Below are positions 18,306 to 25,664 of a stretch of 33,736 nt of DNA, piece after piece. A model generated the notes under the pieces. The model was not told where the DNA came from, searched no databases, and saw only the letters and a program-made list of their open reading frames with translations. The stretch is from Synechococcus sp. UW140 (GTDB taxonomy: Bacteria; Cyanobacteriota; Cyanobacteriia; PCC-6307; Cyanobiaceae). How positions within the stretch are numbered: position 1 is the stretch's first letter; every line of letters begins with the position of its first letter. The stretch is taken from positions 1 through 33,736 of the forward strand of contig CAMAPJ010000024.1 of assembly GCA_945860085.1 (NCBI GenBank), read 5' to 3'. A program made the position numbers and the translations under genes.

Positions 18306-18440
18306 GGCGGGATCGGGGGAACGCTTGGGCTTCCAGCTTGCTCCAGGCCGCGGACCAGCCTGCGCGTTCGCGCCCCAGCTGGCGCCCAGCCCCCGGCCAG
18401 GACCCGGGCTCCGTAGGTTGGCTGCACCTTGCCTGACCCC

Positions 18441-20192
18441 ATGGCAGCCCTGCGCTTTGGCCTGATCCGGCGCTACCTCCGGCCCCACCGCCGCCAGGTG
18501 GCCTACGGGGTGGCGGCGCTGGTAGTCGTGAACCTGCTCAGCGTCAGCATCCCCCTGCTGGTGCGCGGGGTGATCAACGACCTGCACGCGGGCTTTGCCC
18601 AGGGGGATGTGCTGCGCAAGGCGGCCCTGATCGTGGCCATGGCCACGGTGATGGCGGCGATGCGGCTGCTGTCGCGCACCCTGGTCTTTGGTGTGGGCCG
18701 CCAGGTGGAGGCCAACTTGAAGCAGCAGATCTTCGATCAGATGCTGCGCCAGGAGCCGGGCTGGATCCAGAGCACCGGCAGCGGCGAAGTGATTAGCCGT
18801 GCCACCAGTGATGTGGAGAACGTGCGGAGGCTGATGGGCTTCGCCGTGCTCAGCCTCACCAACACCGCCCTGGCCTATGCCCTCACCCTGCCGGCCATGC
18901 TCGGCATTAATGGCTGGCTGACCGTGGCGGCCCTGGGTCTGTACCCCCTGATGCTGATGACCGTGCGCCTGTTCGGCGGCCGCATGATGGGCCAGCAGCG
19001 GCGCCAGCAGGAATCCCTGGCCCAGCTCAGCGACCTGATCCAGGAAGATCTTTCCGGCATCAGCGCCATCAAGATCTACGGCCAGGAACAGACCGAACGC
19101 AACGCCTTCGCCGAGCGCAACCGCAGCTACCGCGACGACGCCCTCAATCTGGCCCGCACCCGCAGCACCCTGTTCCCATTGCTTGAGGGCATCTCCTCGG
19201 TGAGCCTGGTGTTGCTGCTGGCCCTCGGCAGCGGCGAACTGGAGAGCGGCCGCCTCAGCATCGGCGACTTGGTCGCCCTGATTCTTTACGTAGAGCGCCT
19301 GGTCTTCCCAACCGCCCTGCTCGGGTTCACCCTCAACACCTTCCCAACCGGCCAGGTGAGCCTGGAGCGGGTCGAAGAGCTGCTCGCGCGCGAACCCCAG
19401 ATCCAATCGCCAGCCCAACCGGCCGCCCGGCCCTCCGGTGGCCGCCCCGGCTCGGTCGTCGCCAGCCACTTGAGCGTGCGCTATGGCGACGCCAGCCGCG
19501 AGGCCCTGCGCGATGTCAGTTTCCGGCTGGAGCCTGGCGAGTTAGTGGCTGTGGTGGGTCCGGTGGGCAGCGGCAAAACCACCCTGGCCAGAGCCCTGGG
19601 GCGGATGGTGGACGTGCCACCCGGCCAGCTCTCGGTCGGCGGCACGGATGTCACCGAGCTGAACCTCGAGGAACTACGCCAGCTCGTGGCCCTGGTGCCC
19701 CAGGAGGGCTACCTGTTCACAGCGACCCTGGGGGACAACCTGCGCTACGGCGACCCAGAAGCCGATCAGGGGCGGGTGGAGACCGCCGCCAGCCAGGCCC
19801 GCCTGGCTGGGGATATCAAGGGCTTTCCGGAGGGCTACGCCACCCTGGTGGGAGAACGGGGCATCACCCTGAGCGGCGGCCAGCGCCAACGGGCCGCCCT
19901 AGGCCGGGCCCTGCTCGTGGATGCGCCGATCTTGGTGCTCGATGACGCCCTCGCAAGCGTCGACAACAACACGGCGGCCGAGATTCTGCGCTCGATCCGC
20001 GAGCAGCAGGGGCGCACGATCCTGATGATCAGCCACCAACTCTCAGCCGCTGCCGCCTGCGATCGGATTTTGGTACTGGACGATGGCCACCTAGTCGCCG
20101 AAGGACACCACGATGAGCTCGTGACCCAACCAGGCACCTACCGGCGCCTGTGGGAACGCCAGCAGGCCGAACAACAGCTCGAAGCGGTCTAA
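18441..20192 (+). CDS. ABC exporter (fused permease and ATPase) with Asp in place of the catalytic Glu
   Basis: A 583-residue half-exporter of the MsbA/MdlA type in the inner membrane; the substrate is unknown. Residues 1-310 are the six-helix transmembrane domain; 340-575 the nucleotide-binding domain with Walker A GPVGSGKTT (K379), Q-loop VPQEGYLF, signature LSGGQRQR (477-484), Walker B ILVLDD (501-502) and switch His H532 in ISHQLSA. At the position of the catalytic Glu there is Asp (D502, LDDALASVD). The family shows this in the degenerate site of heterodimeric exporters such as BmrC- or MdlA-like subunits, so this protein may pair with a second half-exporter not in the window. ATG 18441 was chosen over TTG 18429. 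It is divergent from DUF3288. Confidence 0.93.
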   Translation: MAALRFGLIRRYLRPHRRQVAYGVAALVVVNLLSVSIPLLVRGVINDLHAGFAQGDVLRKAALIVAMATVMAAMRLLSRTLVFGVGRQVEANLKQQIFDQMLRQEPGWIQSTGSGEVISRATSDVENVRRLMGFAVLSLTNTALAYALTLPAMLGINGWLTVAALGLYPLMLMTVRLFGGRMMGQQRRQQESLAQLSDLIQEDLSGISAIKIYGQEQTERNAFAERNRSYRDDALNLARTRSTLFPLLEGISSVSLVLLLALGSGELESGRLSIGDLVALILYVERLVFPTALLGFTLNTFPTGQVSLERVEELLAREPQIQSPAQPAARPSGGRPGSVVASHLSVRYGDASREALRDVSFRLEPGELVAVVGPVGSGKTTLARALGRMVDVPPGQLSVGGTDVTELNLEELRQLVALVPQEGYLFTATLGDNLRYGDPEADQGRVETAASQARLAGDIKGFPEGYATLVGERGITLSGGQRQRAALGRALLVDAPILVLDDALASVDNNTAAEILRSIREQQGRTILMISHQLSAAAACDRILVLDDGHLVAEGHHDELVTQPGTYRRLWERQQAEQQLEAV

Positions 20193-20450
20193 CTAGACCT
20201 TGGCTCCTGGAGCCGGGATAGGACCTGTTAGCGGCAGCTGTGGCGAACCCAAGCAAGGTAGCGAAGCCCCTTAATTGGGGAGCTGATTGGCGTGCTGGGT
20301 TGGGGAGCTGGGTCGCAAGGCAGGCTTACTGGTGAGTTTTGAGGTGCCTCAATAGGGCAACCGGAACCCGAGCCTGTTCAAGTGTTGTTGAGCGGCCGGA
20401 TCCACGTCGCCAAAAGTCGCTTAGCTACTCCCAGTTGCGGGCCAGGCCTG

Positions 20451-20696
20451 ATGGGGAGCGAGAAGGGCTACACACTCCGCTGCACGCTCACCTTCGGGGA
20501 CATCTACGCCCAGATCCTGATCTGGATCCTGGTGATCATGGCCAGCCTGGCGGCGGGCCTGGCCCTGATGGGCGCTACCAAGCCAGTGCTGGCCTTGGTA
20601 GGCGTCGGCCTAATCCTGGTGCTGTCGTTGCCCTTCTTGCTCTTCGCCTTCACCACCACCCTGCTCAACCACATCGCCCTCGATCCGGCGAACTAA
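20451..20696 (+). CDS. small conserved two-helix membrane protein
   Basis: An 81-residue protein with a short N-terminal polar part (GYTLRCTLTFGDIYAQ) and two hydrophobic helices: ILIWILVIMASLAAGLALMG and PVLALVGVGLILVLSLPFLL, then FAFTTTLLNHIAL. It resembles small cyanobacterial membrane proteins I know only as hypothetical. ATG 20451 begins the regular part; the frame is open further upstream but with unconvincing sequence. The 258 bp upstream of it, after the ABC exporter, show no gene, only GC-rich short inverted repeats. Confidence 0.7.
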   Translation: MGSEKGYTLRCTLTFGDIYAQILIWILVIMASLAAGLALMGATKPVLALVGVGLILVLSLPFLLFAFTTTLLNHIALDPAN

Positions 20697-20780
20697 GGAG
20701 AAGCAAGCTCGATCCAGATTCATGACATCGCCGCTGAAGACAGCCTCCCTAGCCTGGGGGCCAGCTGCAACCCAAAGGGC

Positions 20781-21539
20781 GTGTTCGGACTCTTCAGCGG
20801 CCAAGCCGCCAACAAATCCAGCCTGATTGCGCCCGAGGCGGCCCTCCCGGGTCGCCCCTCGCCGATCCCTACGGCAGAACGCCATGTCGTGTTGGGAACG
20901 GCCTTGAAGGCTCCTCTCAGCACGTCCCAACAAGAAGCCCTATTCGCCTGTGGCTGCTTCTGGGGGGCCGAGAAGGGATTCTGGCGCCTCCCCGGAGTCG
21001 TGTCCACGGCCGTGGGCTACGCGGGTGGTTATACCCCCAATCCCAGTTACGAAGAGGTTTGTAGTGGCCGCACCGGCCATACGGAAGTGGTACGGGTGGT
21101 TTGGGATCGCAATGCCATCGATTTCAGCGATCTGCTCAAGCTGTTCTGGGAATGTCACGACCCCACCCAAGGCATGGGCCAGGGCAATGATCGCGGCAGC
21201 CAATATCGCTCCGCCATCTATACCGACGAGCCGGCCCTGCTCGCCCAGGCCCAGGCCAGCCGCGACCACTACCAACGGCAACTCAGCGAGGCTGGCTTGG
21301 GAGCGATCACTACCGAGATCGCCAGCAATAAGCCATTTTACTTCGCCGAAACCCATCACCAGCAATACCTGGCCCGGCCTGGAGCCAGGCCCTACTGCTC
21401 AGCCCAGCCCAGTGGCGTGAGTCTGGGGAACTTTGCTGGAGCCGCCTACAAGCTTCCCGCAGCCCTGTGGGGTCACTACGACTGGGAGATCAGCCATTGC
21501 ATCCTGCGGGGTGACAACGCCCCGATTCCGTTGGCTTGA
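20781..21539 (+). CDS. msrA: peptide methionine-S-sulfoxide reductase MsrA
   Basis: Reduces methionine-S-sulfoxide in oxidised proteins, using thioredoxin for recycling. The catalytic motif ACGCFWGAEKGFW (nucleophile C59) is followed by family blocks VVSTAVGYAGGYTPNPSYEE, SGRTGHTEVVRV, FWECHDPTQGMGQGNDRGSQYRS and AETHHQQYLARPG. Likely resolving cysteines are C206 (RPYCSAQP) and C241 near the C terminus. At 252 residues it is somewhat longer than E. coli MsrA because of a 45-residue N-terminal extension. The start is GTG 20781; there is no ATG in frame before the conserved part. A small membrane protein gene starts 10 bp after the stop and may be co-transcribed. Confidence 0.96.
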   Translation: MFGLFSGQAANKSSLIAPEAALPGRPSPIPTAERHVVLGTALKAPLSTSQQEALFACGCFWGAEKGFWRLPGVVSTAVGYAGGYTPNPSYEEVCSGRTGHTEVVRVVWDRNAIDFSDLLKLFWECHDPTQGMGQGNDRGSQYRSAIYTDEPALLAQAQASRDHYQRQLSEAGLGAITTEIASNKPFYFAETHHQQYLARPGARPYCSAQPSGVSLGNFAGAAYKLPAALWGHYDWEISHCILRGDNAPIPLA

Positions 21540-21549
21540 GCGCCGCCCC

Positions 21550-21714
21550 ATGACTCCTCTCTCCGATCGGGCCGTCGTCACGGCTATCGCCTGCACCCTC
21601 GGGCTTGTCGCGGCCTTGGTCTTCTGGTTCGTGCGGCTGCATCCAGTCCAGGAGATGCCGCTGCAATGGCGAGACTCCCCGGCCCAGCAGCGCGGAGGAC
21701 TGATCAAGACCTGA
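21550..21714 (+). CDS. small single-helix membrane protein
   Basis: A 54-residue frame 10 bp after msrA. One hydrophobic helix (AVVTAIACTLGLVAALVFWF) is followed by a polar, basic tail (QWRDSPAQQRGGLIKT). No family recognised. The close spacing to msrA and the clean hydrophobic segment favour a real gene; the small size leaves doubt. Confidence 0.5.
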   Translation: MTPLSDRAVVTAIACTLGLVAALVFWFVRLHPVQEMPLQWRDSPAQQRGGLIKT

Positions 21715-21764
21715 CGACGGGGCGTACCGCCACTGTTTTACTGAAGAATGAAATTCCTGAAAAC

Positions 21765-21876
21765 GGAATTCCCAGAGCATGGAATTTCTGGACAATGGAA
21801 TTTCTGGACAATGGAGTTCCGAGACAATGGAGCTCCGAGACAGTGGAGTTCCTAGACAATGGAGTTCCTAGACAAC
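21765..21876. repeat. tandem array of a 16-bp unit, seven copies
   Basis: Seven head-to-tail 16-bp units with consensus close to GGAGTTCCTAGACAAT start at 21765, 21781, 21797, 21813, 21829, 21845 and 21861. Units 2 and 3 are identical; the others differ at one to five positions. A decayed unit precedes the array at about 21750. Each unit starts with a palindrome-like octamer (GGAATTCC, GGAGTTCC, GGAGCTCC). The period is not a multiple of three, so the array is not a peptide repeat in a single frame. It lies between two small membrane-protein genes. Confidence 0.9.
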
Positions 21877-21919
21877 CAATCTGCTGATCCACGCAGATAT
21901 TGGACAATGCAGCTGGCAC

Positions 21920-22336
21920 GTGCAGCGGCAAGCCGCTCACCATCCATACCCCCCACCACTCACCTTGGACCCGAACCTGAGCCCGCCTGAGCCGCGCCTG
22001 GCACCCCGCCAGCTCCATCCTCTGCCCAAGGGGCTGGTCGAGCTCTACGGGCTCCTGGCGGTCTTGTTCGTGCTCGTGCCCGAATGGATGGCCGGGGGAG
22101 CCCTGGTGGGCTTCAAGGATGGCCGCACTGGCAGCCAGCTGCCGGTGACAGCCTCGGCCTGGCGCCGGGTACCGGAACTGCGGCTGGCCGCCATGGGCCT
22201 GGCCGAGCTGCGGCTCCTGGCCAAAGACCTGCGCATCCAGGGCTACGCCAGCCTGCGCCGCGACCGACTGACCCTGCGGCTGCTGCAACGGCTCCAATGG
22301 CTCCAGAGCCTGCCGACCTGGCTGCGCCGCATCTGA
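21920..22336 (+). CDS. small conserved membrane protein
   Basis: A frame of 138 residues from GTG 21920; the true start may be later, since the first 30 residues are His/Pro-rich and not convincing. The regular part has LHPLPKGLVELYGLLAVLFV then LVPEWMAGGALVGFKDGRTG, with one hydrophobic helix and a GFKDG turn. A helical, Arg/Leu-rich tail follows (MGLAELRLLAKDLRIQGYAS, LRRDRLTLRLL). I regard it as a cyanobacterial conserved hypothetical; no function is known to me. It ends 78 bp before tRNA-Pro. Confidence 0.65.
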   Translation: MQRQAAHHPYPPPLTLDPNLSPPEPRLAPRQLHPLPKGLVELYGLLAVLFVLVPEWMAGGALVGFKDGRTGSQLPVTASAWRRVPELRLAAMGLAELRLLAKDLRIQGYASLRRDRLTLRLLQRLQWLQSLPTWLRRI

Positions 22337-22414
22337 CCCCACCGATCTGATGGACCGGCCAGCGCCAAACCAGCGCCTAGGCAAGGGATTGGCGCTGTGA
22401 TAACTTCGTTCTGC

Positions 22415-22488
22415 CGGGGCGTAGCGCAGCTTGGTAGCGCACCACTTTGGGGTAGTGGGGGTCGCAGGTTCAAATCCTGTCGCTCCGA
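22415..22488 (+). tRNA. tRNA-Pro (anticodon GGG)
   Basis: A 74-nt cloverleaf. Acceptor stem CGGGGCG/CGCTCCG (one G-T pair), D stem GCGC/GCGC with loop AGCTTGGTA, anticodon stem CCACT/AGTGG with loop TTGGGGT (anticodon GGG), a five-base variable loop, and T stem GCAGG/CCTGT with loop TTCAAAT. The discriminator base is A; CCA is not encoded. The gene marks the change from GC-rich core DNA to the more AT-rich right part of the window. Confidence 0.97.
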
Positions 22489-22520
22489 TTTAAGAACAAC
22501 GGCAAATCCCAGTCATAGAG

Positions 22521-22547
22521 CCGCTTCTTTCCAGAGGCGGTTTTTTT
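22521..22547 (+). terminator. intrinsic terminator after tRNA-Pro
   Basis: CCGCTTCT (22521-22528) pairs with AGAGGCGG (22533-22540), eight pairs with one G-T, loop TTCC, followed by seven T residues. It lies 32 nt downstream of the tRNA. Confidence 0.9.
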
Positions 22548-22679
22548 GTGAGCTGCGCTCGATGAAAGCAAACCCACCAAGCAGCCGGGCCGTGATGGTG
22601 CAGGGCAGGATGAACTTAGAACAGCTTTTGTGACCACGGCACCACAGTTGAGCCGTGGTCTCAAGGCAGAAACCCGTGA

Positions 22680-22898
22680 ATCAAATCGCAGTATCCGACC
22701 CACCAAATTGAAGGGCAACCTTGGTTCCAACCAGACACCCTGTATCCGGACTGGCTCAGTCTTAACGGCATCCCCATCAGGCCTGCTGGATCAGAAATGG
22801 TGGTGATCCCAGTAGGAGATGAAACAACAACCGCTTGCGGGAAAAGCGATGGCAAGGCAAAAGATGGCGCTTGGGAAAGAGGTGGTGTTAAAGGCTAG
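22680..22898 (+). pseudogene. possible C-terminal gene fragment without a start
   Basis: After a stop at 22677 the frame reads 72 protein-like residues (including WFQPDTLYPDWLSLNGIPI, RPAGSEMVVIPVGDETTTAC and DGKAKDGAWERGGVKG) to TAG 22896. No ATG, GTG or TTG precedes the protein-like part, so it looks like the tail of a truncated gene. The overlapping frame from ATG 22819 (63 residues) is an alternative reading, less convincing. No family recognised. Confidence 0.35.
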
Positions 22899-23271
22899 GG
22901 CCAACAGTCTTTCGAGGGCATTGAGAGCAGACCCAGTTCGGTTAAGCCAGGCAATCAACGCTCTTCAAGGGGTATCGCAGATGTCGTCACAGAATCGCAC
23001 TGATCAATAAGATCAATCCGCTAGTGACTCAGCGGTAAATGAAATGCCATAGCAAAGCAGCCAGTCCTCAGCGGACAACTGGAATAGGCGTTAAAGGGCA
23101 ATAAAGATGGGGTCAGACTTAGCATTAGCTGCACTTTCAGTTCGTAAGTGCGAGTACTTACCTACGATAGGATCTCTGGGCTGACTTCTCGAGCAGCGCT
23201 TAAAGCTTGTTTTCGCTGCTGACTCTTCCGACACTGGGCTGGAACGAGACTGTCTAACCAAGAAAAGATTG
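22899..23271. other. gene-free stretch with decayed sequence
   Basis: No convincing gene. Short frames on both strands are low in quality. GGGGTCAGACTTAGCATTAG at about 23109 has the look of a dispersed repeat end, but nothing in the window repeats it. Confidence 0.4.
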
Positions 23272-23321
23272 GATCCGCTCAAGATGAAGCAGGGCTGCGC
23301 CTGCTTCATCTTGAGCGGATC
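23272..23321 (-). terminator. perfect 22-bp hairpin after the channel gene
   Basis: Plus-strand 23272-23293 (GATCCGCTCAAGATGAAGCA then GG) is the exact complement of 23300-23321, with loop GCTGCG. It lies 26 bp past the stop of the minus-strand channel gene. On that strand the hairpin is followed by CAATCTTTTCTTGG, a T-rich tail that suits an intrinsic terminator. The stem is far longer than a terminator needs. Confidence 0.7.
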
Positions 23322-23347
23322 AGTAGGGCTGGGCACAGCGCTAAGGC

Positions 23348-24904
23348 CTAGTCATCGGCTCCATAGCCCAAAAATCGCCTTAGGGTAGCTCCCATCTGCG
23401 CTAGAAGGCTATCTTCAAGGTCCCGGGTTTGGACGGCGGTAAAGGCCTTGAGGCCAGCCTCACGTTTAGCGATCAACTCAACGATCCCCTCCAGAGCCTT
23501 TTCATTATGAACAAAAATCTGCTGAATCGATTGCTGGGAAATCTTCAATAGCGAAACAGATGTACTAGCCATGACACTGGCACTACGGGGGCTGTCGGTG
23601 AATGCAGACATTTCGCCAAACAACGCACCTTTTGAAAGCATTGCGACCTTGCGCATCGGCCCCTCGTCCTGATCGCTGGGCACCAAGACATCGCATTCAC
23701 CCGAGAGCAATACGTACATAGAGCGATCAGTTTCATTCTTAGCAATAATATATTCACCCACCCCATACATAATAACTCGTTCGGAGATGGCTAGGCATCT
23801 CAGCTCCTCATCACACAAGGGCGCCAACAGGGCAAGCGAACGTAGGGCAACAAAACACTCCTGCCGCTGAGACGTTAGCTCTGCCTCGGCCAGCCGTCGT
23901 TCCGTACTGATGGGCCGAAGATCCACAATCGGGAACGGGATTGTGAAACCGCGCCGCTGAACTCCATACCAGATGCGAGAGCGCACATCAGTGAGAACCT
24001 GATAACGCCTGCAATAGTCACGAATATAGAAATATAATTCATAGTCGATCGAGGAAGCGCTAAATGTTTTGAGAACCACCTCGATGGGTTTAGCCATTAT
24101 CACATTTCCATGGGATTGAACGGCCTCAACAAGCAACTCGTGCGCACATTCAGGGCGCATCTCATAGGGTAAGCCGACAGCAACGGCCACCCGGAAAAAG
24201 GGAGAAGACCTAGAATGATTAACGATAACTGCCTGGTCAATCCTAGAGTTCGCAACAATAATATTACGGTCCGTAAGATCATCAAGAAGCGTCGTATTGC
24301 TCCAGGAAATTGAGGTCACCTGACCGAGCATGCCCTCAAACTCAATCCAATCACCAACAACAAATTGCTTTTCCAGCTGGATTGACAACCCAGAGGCCAG
24401 ATTCTGCAACTGACTACTTGTTCCAGGTCCAATCACAAAGGCCAACACGGAGGCACCCGCAGCCGTACCCCAGCCGCTGATCGCACCACTGCTATAGAGA
24501 GCATAGCCAATAATCACTGAACAACCGGACAGAAAAAGCAGCTCTCTAAAGATTTTAGGAGGCGTATTACGAGAGCCACCAGCCGCATACATCAACAACC
24601 AGCTGTAATCAATCGCCAAGTCTAATACCAACAACGAAACTACGACACCATTAATGATTACAACCCAACTGGTCAGATCGGCATTCAGATGTAAATAGGC
24701 TTCATTAAAAAGCTGCGTAATCCGGGCTATCAGCAGCCAACGCAAAATGCGCATGCTCGGCAGCCAGCGCAAGCGTGGATCCTGAGGCCGCGACTTCGCC
24801 TTCCCAATCGGAAAAGTGAGGACTAGCAGTAGGAACAGCGGGACAAGCCGAGCGACAATCATCAGCGGACTGATTTTCCGTATAATAGCTGCAGACCCAG
24901 TCAC
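23348..24904 (-). CDS. MscS-like channel with C-terminal cyclic-nucleotide-binding domain (bCNG type)
   Basis: A 518-residue membrane protein of the bacterial cyclic-nucleotide-gated branch of the MscS superfamily. Hydrophobic helices lie at about 12-33, 78-107 and 118-138. The pore helix region (GTAAGASVLAFVIGPGTSSQ, about 146-165) is followed by the MscS beta domain (FVVGDWIEFEGMLGQVTSIS) and the alpha/beta vestibule domain to about 330. Residues 345-480 are a cNMP-binding domain with an intact phosphate-binding cassette FGEMSAFTDSPRSAS (E431, R440, S441). A nucleotide such as cAMP may gate or tune the channel. The start is GTG 24904; no ATG lies upstream, and ATG at residue 15 is an alternative. 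It is divergent from another cNMP-binding gene only 13 bp away. Confidence 0.9.
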   Translation of the reverse strand: MTGSAAIIRKISPLMIVARLVPLFLLLVLTFPIGKAKSRPQDPRLRWLPSMRILRWLLIARITQLFNEAYLHLNADLTSWVVIINGVVVSLLVLDLAIDYSWLLMYAAGGSRNTPPKIFRELLFLSGCSVIIGYALYSSGAISGWGTAAGASVLAFVIGPGTSSQLQNLASGLSIQLEKQFVVGDWIEFEGMLGQVTSISWSNTTLLDDLTDRNIIVANSRIDQAVIVNHSRSSPFFRVAVAVGLPYEMRPECAHELLVEAVQSHGNVIMAKPIEVVLKTFSASSIDYELYFYIRDYCRRYQVLTDVRSRIWYGVQRRGFTIPFPIVDLRPISTERRLAEAELTSQRQECFVALRSLALLAPLCDEELRCLAISERVIMYGVGEYIIAKNETDRSMYVLLSGECDVLVPSDQDEGPMRKVAMLSKGALFGEMSAFTDSPRSASVMASTSVSLLKISQQSIQQIFVHNEKALEGIVELIAKREAGLKAFTAVQTRDLEDSLLAQMGATLRRFLGYGADD

Positions 24905-24917
24905 AGTGAGTCATGGC

Positions 24918-25652
24918 ATGCTGCCACCAACTAAACCGGCAACGCCAACTACTGCCGATCAAAGCAGCGATCTCGCTGTCATCCTCCGCAACGGTGCCCG
25001 CGAGCAAGGCCAAAGTATAACCCTCAACGATGGAGACGATCTGATCCACGAAGGCGAGGTCAGTGATCGGATCTATGTTCTCGAAGCGGGGGAAATCACC
25101 GTTTCGATCAAGAATCAATCAGGAGATAGTACGACAGTTGCGACCCTCAAGCCTGGGGCTGTAATTGGCGAAATGACCCTATTTGGCGAAACACGCCGCT
25201 CAGCAACTTGTTCCGCCAAAGGGAATAACGTACAGCTGATTAGTCTTGAAAATGAAACAGCCTTACTACTCATCGACAGCAATATCAAGGCTAGAAATGC
25301 CTTGGTCAAAGAGCTGACAAAGCGCTCGAGATCAATGCTACAATATATCAATGAATTCAGCTATCTCACAAGGCTAATCAGCTCCGGCGACCTCGCAAGA
25401 GTTCAATCTCAGATTAATATTGAGAAGCCAACCGACGACGCCACGGTCAAAGCAGCTCGAAAAGAATTTGCCACCATGCTGGCTCGCATTAAAGAGCGAG
25501 AAGCAGAACTTCAAGACAAAATTCAATTACTGACTATTGAAATCGACCACGCTCGCGCAGCCAAGGAAGTGGATAGTATTGAGAATGATCCGATCTTCCA
25601 GCAACTCAAAAACAAATCAGGCAGCCTGAGAGACCGCCTGAGAGGAGCTTAA
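24918..25652 (+). CDS. soluble cyclic-nucleotide-binding protein with coiled-coil tail
   Basis: A 244-residue protein with no membrane helix. Residues 15-125 form a cNMP-binding beta roll with an intact cassette IGEMTLFGETRRSAT (E85, R94, S95). A helical linker follows (LVKELTKRSRSMLQYINEFS), then a charged coiled-coil-like tail (about 186-215, ARIKEREAELQDKIQLLTIE) and a short C terminus (QLKNKSGSLRDRLRGA). No DNA-binding helix-turn-helix is seen, so it is not a CRP-type regulator. ATG 24918 was chosen; GTG 24906 is possible. It is divergent from the channel gene with 13 bp between starts, and convergent with the ZIP-like gene 12 bp after its stop. It may act as a cytoplasmic cNMP-responsive adaptor; this is inference. 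Confidence 0.85.
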   Translation: MLPPTKPATPTTADQSSDLAVILRNGAREQGQSITLNDGDDLIHEGEVSDRIYVLEAGEITVSIKNQSGDSTTVATLKPGAVIGEMTLFGETRRSATCSAKGNNVQLISLENETALLLIDSNIKARNALVKELTKRSRSMLQYINEFSYLTRLISSGDLARVQSQINIEKPTDDATVKAARKEFATMLARIKEREAELQDKIQLLTIEIDHARAAKEVDSIENDPIFQQLKNKSGSLRDRLRGA

Positions 25653-25664
25653 AATAAACAGTTG

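Noticed and set aside
18306-19469. Upstream part of the 492-codon minus-strand frame containing DUF3288
   Set aside because: It is antisense to the ABC exporter, low in quality, and family similarity starts only at ATG 18305.
21765-21876. CRISPR array
   Set aside because: The units are contiguous 16-bp tandem copies with no unique spacers and no cas genes nearby.
22819-23010. 63-codon plus-strand frame
   Set aside because: Overlaps a more protein-like reading in another frame; GGAG abuts the ATG rather than lying at a useful distance.
23091-23336. 81-codon minus-strand frame after the channel gene
   Set aside because: It reads straight through both arms of the perfect 22-bp hairpin; the remaining sequence is Ser/Arg-rich without family features.
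24705-25118. 137-codon minus-strand frame across the divergent cNMP genes
   Set aside because: It covers conserved coding sequence of both real genes and has no recognisable pattern.
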